DNA of 64,000 nt, taken from contig NZ_JAAGWZ010000005.1 in NCBI RefSeq assembly GCF_010686725.1, forward strand, positions 124,001-188,000, given 5' to 3'. Source of the stretch: Galbitalea soli. GTDB taxonomy: Bacteria; Actinomycetota; Actinomycetes; Actinomycetales; Microbacteriaceae. A program made the translations under genes and the position numbers. Numbering within the stretch: position 1 is the stretch's first letter; each line of letters opens with the position of its first letter. The notes under the pieces were generated by a model, which saw only the letters and a program-made list of their open reading frames with translations, ran no database searches and was not told the DNA's origin. Below, piece after piece: positions 36,020 to 44,710 of the stretch.

Positions 36020-36828
36020 CCGCCCACCCGCACCGACTGCTCATCGCCCTCGATATCGACGGGACGGTGCTGCGCGAGGACGGCTCCCTGGGCGACGACA
36101 CGGCCCGGGAGGTCACGCGACTGGCCGGGCTGGGTCACGAGATCATGCTCGCCACCGGGCGGTCGGAGGCCATGACGCTGCCGGTGGTCGAGAGGCTGGG
36201 CATCCGGCCCCGCTACCTCGTGTGCTCGAACGGCGCGATCACGCTCAAGCGCGACCCTCGTGCCGAGCTCGGGTACTCGCGCGACCGGGTGGAGACCTTC
36301 GACCCCACGGAGGTGCTGTCGACGATCCGCGCGAATCTGCCCGACGCCAACTACGCCGTCGAAGACCAGCACGGCGTTTACCGCTACACGGGCTTCTTTC
36401 CCGAGGGCGCACTGGGGGCGGACAGCCTCAAGGTCGACTTCATGGAACTGCTCGGCTCGACCTCGACGCGCGTCGTCGTGATCTCGCCGGAGCACGCGAT
36501 CGAAGACTTCCTCAGCGTGGTCGGCCGCATGGGACTGCACAAAGTGAGCTACAACGTGGGCTGGACGGCCTGGCTCGACATCGCGCCGGACGGGGTCAAC
36601 AAGTCGACGGCGCTCGACCGCGTGCGGCGCATCATGCGGATCCCGCGCAAGCGCGTCATCGCGATCGGCGACGGCCGCAACGACATCGACATGCTCGAGT
36701 GGGCCGCGACCCACGGCCGCGGTATCGCGATGGGCCAGGCGCCCGACGAGGTGAAGGCCGCCGCCAACGAGGTCACGGCGAGCGCACTCGACGACGGCGT
36801 CGCCCGGGTCTTCGAAGCGATCGGATGA
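36016..36828 (+). CDS. HAD-superfamily phosphatase, Cof type
   Basis: Phosphatase of 270 residues with HAD motif [11 protein letters not shown], motif II ATGRSEA, a lysine in KSTALDRV and motif [14 protein letters not shown]; the cap domain (about 85-190) is of the C2 type. Substrates of this group are varied sugar phosphates or FMN/PLP-like compounds. The GTG start overlaps serS by 4 bases. Linkage of a Cof-type HAD gene to serS is common in actinobacteria, but the functional reason is unknown. Confidence 0.88.
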   Translation: MTAHPHRLLIALDIDGTVLREDGSLGDDTAREVTRLAGLGHEIMLATGRSEAMTLPVVERLGIRPRYLVCSNGAITLKRDPRAELGYSRDRVETFDPTEVLSTIRANLPDANYAVEDQHGVYRYTGFFPEGALGADSLKVDFMELLGSTSTRVVVISPEHAIEDFLSVVGRMGLHKVSYNVGWTAWLDIAPDGVNKSTALDRVRRIMRIPRKRVIAIGDGRNDIDMLEWAATHGRGIAMGQAPDEVKAAANEVTASALDDGVARVFEAIG

Positions 36829-36839
36829 CCGGCCGCGCC

Positions 36840-36921
36840 TGACGCGCGCCGCCCCGGACTGCTCCGCCCGGTGTGACGCGCGCCGCCGCTGACTGCTCCG
36901 CCCGGTGTAACCCGCGCCGCC
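36840..36921. repeat. 34-base tandem repeat, 2.4 copies
   Basis: TGACGCGCGCCGCC followed by a variable tetranucleotide and ACTGCTCCGCCCGGTG occurs at 36840-36873 and 36874-36907, with a degenerate third start at 36908-36921. It lies directly after the HAD stop and before the tRNA promoter. No function is evident; the GC-rich, self-complementary units could help terminate transcription. Confidence 0.7.
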
Positions 36922-36960
36922 CCCCGCGCGGTGGTTCAGGCTCGACCTGAGGTCGTGGGT

Positions 36961-36966
36961 TACAAT
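36961..36966 (+). promoter_or_regulatory. -10 box of the tRNA-Ser(UGA) promoter
   Basis: TACAAT lies 16 bases upstream of the tRNA and matches the consensus at five of six positions. No equally clear -35 box is seen. Confidence 0.55.
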
Positions 36967-36981
36967 CGGGGCTGGCATCCG

Positions 36982-37066
36982 GGAGGGCTGTCCGAGCGGC
37001 CGATGGAGCCAGTCTTGAAAACTGGTGGGCAGAAATGTCTCGTGGGTTCGAATCCCACGCCCTCCG
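36982..37066 (+). tRNA. tRNA-Ser (anticodon UGA)
   Basis: An 85-base class II tRNA. Acceptor arms GGAGGGC and GCCCTCC pair fully with discriminator G. The anticodon stem CCAGT/ACTGG encloses loop CTTGAAA with anticodon TGA at 37016-37018. A long variable arm and the T-arm GTGGG-TTCGAAT-CCCAC are present. CCA is not encoded. Confidence 0.97.
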
Positions 37067-37112
37067 CACTACTGGCACCGGCGAACGCGGAATCGAGGGG
37101 AAGGGAGGGGAG

Positions 37113-38333
37113 ATGACCGATCCGTCGTCCCGCCCCGGCCCGAACGGCATCGCGGGGTTCGCGCGGCACGGCCGCCTGCGCACGAGCGGGCCCGCGGCGG
37201 CGATCCTGAGGTTTCTCGCGGCCGCCATCGCGGTCATCCTGGTCTCGGCCCTCTGCGTCGTGGCGATCACCGCGAATCAGCTGGTGAGCAGCGAGAAGAC
37301 GATCAACATCCACCCCGGTGAGGCGGTGGCTCCGCCGCCGTCGATCGGCGCCTACCCGGGCGGGTTCAACATCCTCATCGTGGGCAGCGACACCCGGGCC
37401 GGCCAGGGCGGGATCGGCGCGGGTGCGGGATCCGGCGGCGCCCTCAACGACGTCACGATGCTGCTGCACGTCTCGGGCGACCACACCTCGGCGACGGCCG
37501 TCAGCATCCCCCGCGACATGGTCGTGCCGATGCCCGCCTGCCCGCTCGGCGGACCGGCGACGGGCCTGCCGATCAATAACACGCTCTCCTACGGTGGACT
37601 GCCGTGCGTCGTCTCGACGGTCGAGGATCTGACCGGGCTGAAGATCCAGTTCGCCGGCATGATCACCTTCCGCGGCGTGATCGAGATGTCGAACGCGGTC
37701 GGTGGGGTGCCGGTCTGTGTGAAGGGCAACCTCAACGACTCCGAGGTGGGGCTGCACCTGACCTCGGGCACGCACGTGTTGAAGGGCTACACGGCCCTCA
37801 AGTTCCTCCGTTCGCGGCACGGTGTCGGCGACGGCAGCGACCTCGGGCGCATCAGTTCGCAGCAGGTGTATCTCTCCTCGCTCGTCCGCACCCTGAAAAG
37901 TTCGGGAACTCTCAGTAATCTCGGCACCCTGTACAAGATCGCCTCCGCCGCCACCCGCAACATGCAGTTGTCGACGAGCCTCAAGCCGCTCGACACGCAG
38001 ATCGCCATCGCGCAGGCGCTCAAGAACATCCAGCTCGACAAGGTGACCTTCCTGCAGTACCCCGGAACCCTTGGCGGCACTGGCATCTTCGCCGGCAAGG
38101 TGCAGCCCGAGACGGCGAAGGCGGATGCCCTCTTCGCGCTCATCAAGGCCGACAAGCCCTTCACCCTCGGCACCACGGCGACCAGCATCGGCTCCGTTCC
38201 CGACAAGTCGAAGCCGAGCACGACGCCGACGCCGTCAGCCTCTTCAACGGATTCGCCCAGCAACACCGTCTTGAATGGTTACCTCGGCCAGACGGCCGGT
38301 CAGTACACGTGTTCCAAGGCCAACAGCCAGTGA
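37113..38333 (+). CDS. LytR-CpsA-Psr (LCP) family protein 1
   Basis: Membrane-anchored LCP enzyme of 406 residues, of the family that attaches wall polymers such as teichoic or arabinogalactan-type glycans to peptidoglycan. One N-terminal membrane segment (LAAAIAVILVSALCVVAITA) is followed by an extracytoplasmic LCP domain with NILIVGSDTRAG, DVTMLLHVSGDH, the conserved SIPRDMVVPMP, FRGVIEMSNAVGGVPV and the Arg-rich KFLRSRHGVGDGSDLGR. A Ser/Thr/Pro tail and two cysteines end the protein. RBS AGGGAGGGG precedes the ATG. It starts 46 bases after tRNA-Ser and has a paralogue next door. Confidence 0.9.
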   Translation: MTDPSSRPGPNGIAGFARHGRLRTSGPAAAILRFLAAAIAVILVSALCVVAITANQLVSSEKTINIHPGEAVAPPPSIGAYPGGFNILIVGSDTRAGQGGIGAGAGSGGALNDVTMLLHVSGDHTSATAVSIPRDMVVPMPACPLGGPATGLPINNTLSYGGLPCVVSTVEDLTGLKIQFAGMITFRGVIEMSNAVGGVPVCVKGNLNDSEVGLHLTSGTHVLKGYTALKFLRSRHGVGDGSDLGRISSQQVYLSSLVRTLKSSGTLSNLGTLYKIASAATRNMQLSTSLKPLDTQIAIAQALKNIQLDKVTFLQYPGTLGGTGIFAGKVQPETAKADALFALIKADKPFTLGTTATSIGSVPDKSKPSTTPTPSASSTDSPSNTVLNGYLGQTAGQYTCSKANSQ

Positions 38334-38359
38334 CACCCCGCCTGCGTGAAATGAGCGAG

Positions 38360-39646
38360 ATGCCCGACACCTCTTCGCGCCGCCACGGCGTTCCCGGTTT
38401 CGCCCGACACGGGCGCCTGCCGAAGCGCGGTCCGTGGGGTGGGGTGCTGCGCATCCTGGGCGGTGCGGTGGCGGTGATCGTCGCGTCGGCGCTGTGCGTG
38501 AGCGCGGTGACCGTCTCGCAGCTCGCGGGCGCGGTGGCGAAGAACTCGGTGGCGATCAACAAGAACGAGCCGGTCGCGGTGCCCCCGACCGTCGGCGCCT
38601 ACCCGGGCGGCTTCAACGTGCTCATCGTCGGCAGCGACACCCGCGCCGGGCAGGGTGGCATCGGCGGCTCCGACGGCGGCGGCGACCTCAACGACGTGAC
38701 CATGCTCCTGCACGTCTCGGGCGACCACACGAACGCGACGGTGGTCAGCTTCCCGCGCGACATGGTCGTGCCGATCGCCTCCTGCGCCGCGGGCGGCGGG
38801 GTGTACGCCCCCATCAACACGGCTCTCTCCTACGGCGGCAGTGGCGCCGACAACCCGGGCAAGGGCCTGCCGTGCGTGGTCAACACCGTCGAGCAGCTGA
38901 CGGGGCTGAAGATCCAGTTCGCCGGGCTCATCACCTTCCGGGGCGTCATCGAGATGTCGAACGCGGTCGGCGGCGTGCCGGTGTGCGTCGTCGGTGACAT
39001 CAACGACACCGAGGTGGGCCTGCACCTCAAGGCCGGAACCCACACGATCATGGGCTACACGGCGCTGAAGTTCCTCCGCTCGCGTCACGGCGTCGGCGAC
39101 GGCAGCGACCTCGGCCGCATCAGCTCGCAGCAGGTCTTCCTGTCGTCGCTCGTGCGCAAGCTCAAGAGCAACGACACCCTCGGCAACCCGGCCACGATGT
39201 TCAAGATCGCCCAGGCGGCGACCCGCAACATGGATCTCTCGACCAGCATGGCGACCCCGGATGCGATGCTCGCGATCGCGCAATCACTCCGTAACGTCGA
39301 CCTCAACCGCATGATCTTCGCCCAGTACCCGGGCACCACCGGCGGCACCGGCATCTACGCGGGCAAGGTGCAGCCGCTCACTTATGCGGCCGAGAAGCTC
39401 ATGTCGCTCATCCGTGCCGACAAGCCGTTCACCCTCGCGGCTCAGGGCAACAGCGTGGCGTCGACGAAGGACACCTCGAACCACTCGACGACGCCGACGG
39501 CGACCCCGACGCCGACCGCGAGCGGCACGGCGACACCCACCCCGACCTCGACGTCGACCGCGTCACCGTCGAAGGTCGCTGTCGTGGACGGCGTGCTCGG
39601 CCAGTCCGCCTCGGAGTACACCTGCTCGGTGGCCTACCACTTCTGA
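38360..39646 (+). CDS. LytR-CpsA-Psr (LCP) family protein 2
   Basis: Paralogue of the preceding LCP protein, 428 residues with the same plan: membrane segment LGGAVAVIVASALCVSAVTV, NVLIVGSDTRAGQGG, SFPRDMVVPIA, FRGVIEMSNAVGGVPV and KFLRSRHGVGDGSDLGR, then a longer Thr/Pro-rich tail and a final EYTCS. The ATG at 38360 is chosen because MPDTSS aligns with MTDPSS of the paralogue; an ATG at 38351 is possible. The 26-base spacing suggests one operon. Close similarity across the whole length points to tandem duplication. Confidence 0.88.
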   Translation: MPDTSSRRHGVPGFARHGRLPKRGPWGGVLRILGGAVAVIVASALCVSAVTVSQLAGAVAKNSVAINKNEPVAVPPTVGAYPGGFNVLIVGSDTRAGQGGIGGSDGGGDLNDVTMLLHVSGDHTNATVVSFPRDMVVPIASCAAGGGVYAPINTALSYGGSGADNPGKGLPCVVNTVEQLTGLKIQFAGLITFRGVIEMSNAVGGVPVCVVGDINDTEVGLHLKAGTHTIMGYTALKFLRSRHGVGDGSDLGRISSQQVFLSSLVRKLKSNDTLGNPATMFKIAQAATRNMDLSTSMATPDAMLAIAQSLRNVDLNRMIFAQYPGTTGGTGIYAGKVQPLTYAAEKLMSLIRADKPFTLAAQGNSVASTKDTSNHSTTPTATPTPTASGTATPTPTSTSTASPSKVAVVDGVLGQSASEYTCSVAYHF

Positions 39647-39656
39647 TCAGAAGTGG
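39637..39656 (+). terminator. 20-base palindrome spanning the LCP 2 stop codon
   Basis: CCACTTCTGATCAGAAGTGG is a perfect palindrome that includes the TGA stop codon of the second LCP gene (39644-39646). It would form a hairpin in the transcript and is the most likely terminator of the LCP operon. A second hairpin follows. Confidence 0.55.
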
Positions 39657-40052
39657 GGTGGTGGGTCTCCCGCCGCGTACCCAGTGCGCGGAAGACCCAC
39701 CGTCTCACTCAGCTACGACCCGAACTGTCTGCTGCGTGAGAGCTGTGGGTGGTCTGCGTCGCGTGCGCGGAAGCAGACCGGAGAGAGGGTGCGCCCGTAC
39801 CTGTGCGGAGGCGAGCGGCGGGGTCCGCAGATGCGCTCGGGTTGCAGGTACGGGGCATAGCAAGAAGCCTCTGACAATTGCGGGCGCAGGGTTCGGGTCC
39901 TTCAGCTGTTCCCCTCGGGTAAGGGAAGCGTGTAGCGCCAGTCATGACTGTACATGGCCTCCGAACAGGGGACAAGTGACCCGACCTGTCTGCTCGGATC
40001 CCGACCGATTCGGCGCGGGGGCCGTGCGCGGATATGATTGCCTGCGAACACT
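39647..40052. other. 406-base gap without a supported gene
   Basis: I see no credible coding region between the LCP operon and the second tRNA-Ser. It holds an inverted repeat GGTGGGTCT (39660-39668)/AGACCCACC (39693-39701), a 12-base palindrome CAGTCATGACTG (39939-39950) and the tRNA promoter. Short frames here have no recognisable domain and atypical composition. Confidence 0.6.
40033..40038 (+). promoter_or_regulatory. -10 box of the tRNA-Ser(GCU) promoter
   Basis: TATGAT lies 15 bases upstream of the tRNA. A weak TTCGGC (40009-40014) is 18 bases further upstream. Confidence 0.5.
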
Positions 40053-40143
40053 GGAGACGTCGCATAGTTCGGCCTAGTGCACCACCCTGCTAAGGTGGAG
40101 AGGGGTTTAAACTCCTCCGTGGGTTCAAATCCCACCGTCTCCG
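40053..40143 (+). tRNA. tRNA-Ser (anticodon GCU)
   Basis: A 91-base class II tRNA. Acceptor arms GGAGACG and CGTCTCC pair fully with discriminator G. The anticodon stem CCACC/GGTGG encloses loop CTGCTAA, anticodon GCT at 40089-40091. The T-arm GTGGG-TTCAAAT-CCCAC and a long variable arm are present; CCA is not encoded. Confidence 0.97.
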
Positions 40144-40323
40144 CAGCCGGCTTGATCTATTCAGAGGCCATTCTTCTCGTTCATCGCTAGATGACGATTT
40201 GCGCACGGAGCTCGCTGAGTGCACTACGCATCCGACTCGTTTGTAGCTAGCGCGATATCTCATACTGGCCGCCCCCTTCGTTATGACTTAAGCTTCTAGT
40301 TCAGACGAACGGAGTGATGTCGT

Positions 40324-41514
40324 ATGGGATCTTGGCCCGCCGTTACCTCCGAAGTACTGCGATGGCAGCCCGTCCCCGGTAGTGACATCGGCCCGGGCTT
40401 GTCGACCTACTTCGGCGGACCGCAGCCGTACACCGCGTCGATTCCGGCTCTGATCGCCGACGTTGACGTGACGTTGCCGGGGGCGCTGCTCGCGGCTGCG
40501 GAGGAGGCGGCTCGAGAGTTGAGCCGATTCGATGCTGAGGTGGGTCATCGCGTCGCGGCGTTCGCGCCGGTGCTGTTGCGGAGCGAGGCGGCCGCGTCGT
40601 CGCAGATCGAGCAGCTCACCGCGAGTGCCCGCGCGATCTTCTCGGCAGAGCTCGGCGTCCGAGGTACTCGCAACGCGTTGTTGATCGCCGCGAACACGTC
40701 AGCGCTCCAGGCTGCGGTGGATCTCGCGGGGGAGCTGGGCCCATCCGCAATCCGCCAGATGCATGCTGTCTTGATGGCGGATCAGCCTCGGCACACACCT
40801 GGTCGGTGGCGTGAGGAGGCGGTCTGGATCGGTATTTCGTCTCAGTCACCGGTGGGTGCCGAGTTCGTCGCTCCGCCGTGGCAGCTTGTCCCGGACCTGA
40901 TTGACGATCTCATCGCGTTCGCCGGGCGGGTGGATGTACCGGCATTGGTATCGACGGCGCTCACGCACGCACAGTTCGAGACGATCCACCCGTTTACGGA
41001 CGGAAACGGCCGGACGGGCCGGGCGTTGGCCCAGGCGATGCTGCGGCACCGCGCGGTTACCCGCAACGTCGCCATCCCAGTGTCCGCCGGTCTGCTCGCC
41101 GATCTGGAGGGCTATCACCAGGCGTTGAACGCCTTCCGCGCCGGTGATGGCGAGCCGATCGTCGCCAGGTTCACGGAAGCGAGCGTGCGTGCCGTGGTCA
41201 ACGCACGAGAACTGGTCACCGACATCGACGCGATCTACGCCGGATGGCGCGAGCGCGTGCGGGCGCGGTCGGACAGCGGCGTGTGGCGGGTTCTGGATGT
41301 CGTGGCTCGAACTCCGGTAGTGGACGCCGGGCTGATCGCCCGCGAGCTCGGCATCCGTCCCCAGAACGCGTACCCGCTTCTGCGTGACCTCACTGAGAAG
41401 GGAGTGCTGACGGCGAAGAACGAATACCAGATTGGCACCCTCTGGCGCAGCGAAGAGGTACTCCACGCAGTCGACCGTTTCGCGAAGCGCGCCGGACGTC
41501 GACAACGCACCTAA
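40324..41514 (+). CDS. Fic-family protein (AMPylase) with C-terminal winged helix
   Basis: A 396-residue Fic protein predicted to transfer AMP from ATP to a protein target. The core motif HPFTDGNGRTGR is complete (222-233). An N-terminal helix carries SSQIEQ (92-97), close to the auto-inhibitory (S/T)xxxE(G/N) motif but with Gln in the last place. The C-terminal 90 residues resemble a winged helix-turn-helix (RVLDVVARTPVVDAGLIARE). It follows tRNA-Ser(GCU) by 180 bases of AT-richer DNA and its codon use is less GC-biased than its neighbours, consistent with acquisition. Confidence 0.87.
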   Translation: MGSWPAVTSEVLRWQPVPGSDIGPGLSTYFGGPQPYTASIPALIADVDVTLPGALLAAAEEAARELSRFDAEVGHRVAAFAPVLLRSEAAASSQIEQLTASARAIFSAELGVRGTRNALLIAANTSALQAAVDLAGELGPSAIRQMHAVLMADQPRHTPGRWREEAVWIGISSQSPVGAEFVAPPWQLVPDLIDDLIAFAGRVDVPALVSTALTHAQFETIHPFTDGNGRTGRALAQAMLRHRAVTRNVAIPVSAGLLADLEGYHQALNAFRAGDGEPIVARFTEASVRAVVNARELVTDIDAIYAGWRERVRARSDSGVWRVLDVVARTPVVDAGLIARELGIRPQNAYPLLRDLTEKGVLTAKNEYQIGTLWRSEEVLHAVDRFAKRAGRRQRT

Positions 41515-41585
41515 CGTGGAGCTAGACGCTGAGCGTGGTGGCCGGCTTCGAGTCACGCTCCCTATGTGCCCGCACGGCCTTTCTG

Positions 41586-42830
41586 TCAGCTCGTGATGCG
41601 TGGCGGCCCCGACGACCTGTGCGCCAGGGCCCCCGCGAGCGCGAACCCCACCGCGAGGAGGGCCGCGACGAGCCAGAGGGCGTTCAGGAGTCCGACGGAT
41701 TCGGCGAGGAATCCGATGACGGGCGGGCCGCCCAGGTTCGCAAGGTAGCCGATCGAGGCGACGACGCTGACCCGCGCGGCAGGGTTCGGTCCGCTATCGG
41801 CTGCGGCGGACATCCCGAGGGGGAAGCCCATCGAGACGCCGACCGACCACAGCACCACCCCGACGAGCGCGACCCAGGCGGGGCCGCCGAGGATGAACAG
41901 CACGAGCCCCACCACCCCGAGCGCCGTGGTGCCGCGCACTGCCCGCACCCGCCCGACGCGGTCGACGAGCGGGCCGCCCAGAATGCGGGCCGTCGACTCG
42001 CCGACGGCGAAGGCGGTGAAGAAGAGAGCGGCGATGGTGTCGGTCTGGTGGTGGTCATCACGCACCGCGAGGGTCAGCCAGCTGTTCGCGCCGCCCTCGC
42101 CGAGTTCGACACCCAGCATGACCACGCCGATGAGCAGCAGGCGAAGGTCGGTCCAGCCCCTGAACCACTCGCGCATGCGCTGGCGCACGGGCGCGCGGCC
42201 GGCGGGGTCCTCGACGGGCACCGCCACGGGCAGATAGCGCACGGCGACGACACCGGCGAGGATGATCACCGCGGCCTCCCCGACGAACTGGTACTGGAAC
42301 GCGATGCCGAGCGCCGACGCCGCGGCCCCGATGCCCGATCCGAGCACCGCGCCGACCGACCAGCCCGCGTGCATGAGGGGCATGAGGGTCTTGCCCGCGC
42401 GGCGCTCAACCCCGGATCCCTCGACGTTGATCATCACGTCGAGCGCGCCGATGCCGAATCCCACGAGCACGAAACCGACGACGGTGAACGGCAGCGACCC
42501 GAAGGCGCCGGCGGCGACACCGACGAGCGCGAGTCCCACGCCGACGAGCGCGACATCGCCCGCGATCGCCCGCCGCGCACCCAGCGCGGAGAGGATGGCG
42601 GAGGAGGCGGCGAGGCCCGCGATCGAGCCGACCGTCACGCCCGCGAGCACGAGGCCGATCATCCCGTCGCTGAGGTGAAGTTCGGTGCGGATGCTCGGCA
42701 GCCGTGGCCCCCACGCGGAGATCGTGATGCCCCCGAGGCCGAACAGCACCACCACGGCATTGCGCCAGGCGGTCAGCAAGGGGGCATCGAGGGAGCGGGC
42801 ACTGCTCTGCGGGCTGCGCTCTGCTGTCAC
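41586..42830 (-). CDS. MFS transporter
   Basis: A 414-residue protein with about 12 membrane segments, starting VVVLFGLGGITISAWGPRLP. It resembles the small-molecule/sugar MFS group with a GRRAIAGD-type loop. Substrate is unknown. The GTG at 42830 leaves a usual short N-terminus; an upstream GTG at 42884 would add 18 residues. Neither has a clear ribosome site. The upstream region has TGTTAGCG twice, 23 bases apart. It is convergent with the Fic gene. Confidence 0.8.
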   Translation of the reverse strand: MTAERSPQSSARSLDAPLLTAWRNAVVVLFGLGGITISAWGPRLPSIRTELHLSDGMIGLVLAGVTVGSIAGLAASSAILSALGARRAIAGDVALVGVGLALVGVAAGAFGSLPFTVVGFVLVGFGIGALDVMINVEGSGVERRAGKTLMPLMHAGWSVGAVLGSGIGAAASALGIAFQYQFVGEAAVIILAGVVAVRYLPVAVPVEDPAGRAPVRQRMREWFRGWTDLRLLLIGVVMLGVELGEGGANSWLTLAVRDDHHQTDTIAALFFTAFAVGESTARILGGPLVDRVGRVRAVRGTTALGVVGLVLFILGGPAWVALVGVVLWSVGVSMGFPLGMSAAADSGPNPAARVSVVASIGYLANLGGPPVIGFLAESVGLLNALWLVAALLAVGFALAGALAHRSSGPPRITS

Positions 42831-42963
42831 AAGGGGAGACGCTAACAGACTGGCCGGGTGAGCGCTAACACATGCCCGGGCCACCCACGCGAGTCGCCCG
42901 CCCGAACTGCCCGCGCAGCCCGCCCGAGCCGCCCGAATCGCCTACCCGAGCCGCCCGACCCGC

Positions 42964-44673
42964 CTACCCGAGCGGTCCGCGCCGGGCGACAATGCCCGCG
43001 AGCAGGGCGTGCAGCAGCGGCAGCGCCGAGACCGCCATGACGACCGTGCCGAAGACCGCGTCCTCACCGCGCAGGATGATCCCGCCGATGAACAGCGCGG
43101 CGAACAGCACGGCCGAGATGACCCGGCGACCCGTGCGTTCCAGGCCGGTGAGACGGCGCTCGATGCGGGGCGACTGCACGGAGAGTCGGCCCTCCTCGAT
43201 CTGGGTGACCAGCGAATCCAGTCGGCCGGGAAGGCGGGCGACGAGCCCCGCGTACGACATCGCCTGCTTGGCGGCGGCCTGCACGACGTTGCCGCCCTCC
43301 GTGCGGAGGAGTCGATCTGAGTACGGTTCGACGGCGTTCCAGATGTTGAAGGCGGGATCGAGCGAACTGCACATTCCGGAGGTCAGGGACATCGCGCGAA
43401 CGACGAGCAGGAAGTTCTCCGGCAGCTGGAAGGGGAGCGTGCGCACGACGTCACCGAACTCGATGGCGAAGGCGCGGAACTCGGCGGGGTCCACCGTCTG
43501 CAGTTCGGCGAAGCCCATGCCGCCGAAGCGCGAGAAGAGCTTCGTCATCGCCCGCTCGAGGTCGACGGTGTCGGCGGAGGGAAGCAGGATCCCGACTCCG
43601 CGGATTCCCTCGACCATGCCCTTGCCGTCGCGGGAGGCCGCGGCGATGAGCACCTTCTGCAGCCCCTTGCGAAGGTTGTCGGGCACGCGGCCCATCATCC
43701 CGAAGTCGACGAAGGTGAACGCCCAGGCGCGACCGGCGTCAGCGGTGCCCGGCGCCGCGGGCGCGCGCGGCGTCACGAAGATGTTGCCGGGGTGCGGATC
43801 GGCGTGGAAGTAGCCGCCCACGAAGAGCTGATCGAACATGACGGCCGCGAACTCGTTGGCGACCTCCGAGGGGTCGATGCCGGCGGCGCGCAGGGCGTCG
43901 ACGTCGTTGATCTTGATCGCGGTCACGTCCTGCAGGGTCAGCACCCGACGCGTCGTGCGCTCCCACACGAGCTCCGGCACCGCCACCCGGTCGTCGCCCT
44001 CGAAGTTGTGGGCGAAGCGCTCCGCATTGCTCGCCTCGTGCAGGTAGTCGATCTCCTCGAGGCTCGTCAGCGCGAACTCCTCGACCAGCGTGGGCATGTC
44101 GACGCGGTCGGAGACGAGGCGCACCCGGCTGAGCCAGTCGGCGACCTTGCGCAGCGCCCGCAGGTCGACGTCGACGATGACGTCGATGCCGGGTCGCTGC
44201 ACCTTCACCACGACGTCGAGCAGCCCCGACTGCGCGGCATCCTGCTCAGACAGCCGCGCGCGGTGCACCTGGCCGAGGGATGCGGCTGCCAGCGGCGTCT
44301 CGTCGATGAACGAGTAGGCGCGCTCGAGCGCGACCCCCAGCTCGCTCTCCGCGAGCGCCCGGATGGCCGCGAACGGAACCGCGGGCACCTCGTCCTGCAG
44401 CCCCTCGAGTTCCTTGGTGATCTCGGGCGGGAGCACATCCAGGCGCGACGACATGAACTGTCCCACCTTGATCATGAGACCGCCGAGGTCGACCGCCAGC
44501 ACGTGGAACCGCCGTGCGATGGTGACGAGCCGCGCCGAGCGACCGCGCGCGGCGAGCCGTGCGAGTCCGATTCGCGGCAGGAAGAGCTCGTACCACCACG
44601 CTTGGAGCAGGTATCGGGCGGCGAACCGCAGAATCCTGCGGTAGCGGGCGCGCATCGTCCCGGCGTCGGTCAT
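42964..44673 (-). CDS. AarF/UbiB (ABC1) family atypical kinase
   Basis: A 569-residue protein of the ABC1/ADCK/UbiB family, which in other organisms supports quinone synthesis or lipid homeostasis. Signature features are present: KxGQ motif in GGLMIKVGQFMSSRLD, the Ala-rich loop AAASLGQVHRARL in place of a P-loop, lysine in VVVKVQRPGI, EIDYLHEASNAERF, the catalytic FHADPHPGNIFV and metal-binding VDFGMMG. Two C-terminal hydrophobic segments would anchor it. ATG 44673 is chosen for its AAGGAG. It lies 37 bases after a PadR gene and probably forms an operon with it. Confidence 0.9.
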   Translation of the reverse strand: MTDAGTMRARYRRILRFAARYLLQAWWYELFLPRIGLARLAARGRSARLVTIARRFHVLAVDLGGLMIKVGQFMSSRLDVLPPEITKELEGLQDEVPAVPFAAIRALAESELGVALERAYSFIDETPLAAASLGQVHRARLSEQDAAQSGLLDVVVKVQRPGIDVIVDVDLRALRKVADWLSRVRLVSDRVDMPTLVEEFALTSLEEIDYLHEASNAERFAHNFEGDDRVAVPELVWERTTRRVLTLQDVTAIKINDVDALRAAGIDPSEVANEFAAVMFDQLFVGGYFHADPHPGNIFVTPRAPAAPGTADAGRAWAFTFVDFGMMGRVPDNLRKGLQKVLIAAASRDGKGMVEGIRGVGILLPSADTVDLERAMTKLFSRFGGMGFAELQTVDPAEFRAFAIEFGDVVRTLPFQLPENFLLVVRAMSLTSGMCSSLDPAFNIWNAVEPYSDRLLRTEGGNVVQAAAKQAMSYAGLVARLPGRLDSLVTQIEEGRLSVQSPRIERRLTGLERTGRRVISAVLFAALFIGGIILRGEDAVFGTVVMAVSALPLLHALLAGIVARRGPLG

Positions 44674-44710
44674 CTGTTCTCCTTGACGCCGACGTGCTGG
44701 GGGCACTCGG

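Noticed and set aside
39647-40052. Short frames in the gap before tRNA-Ser(GCU)
   Set aside because: None has a credible start with a ribosome site, domain or codon pattern like the neighbours.
41536-41575. A possible tRNA 3' end or attachment-site remnant downstream of the Fic gene
   Set aside because: GGCTTCGAGTCACGCTCCC resembles a T-arm, but the flanking bases do not form the 5-base stem and it does not match the 3' end of either tRNA-Ser.
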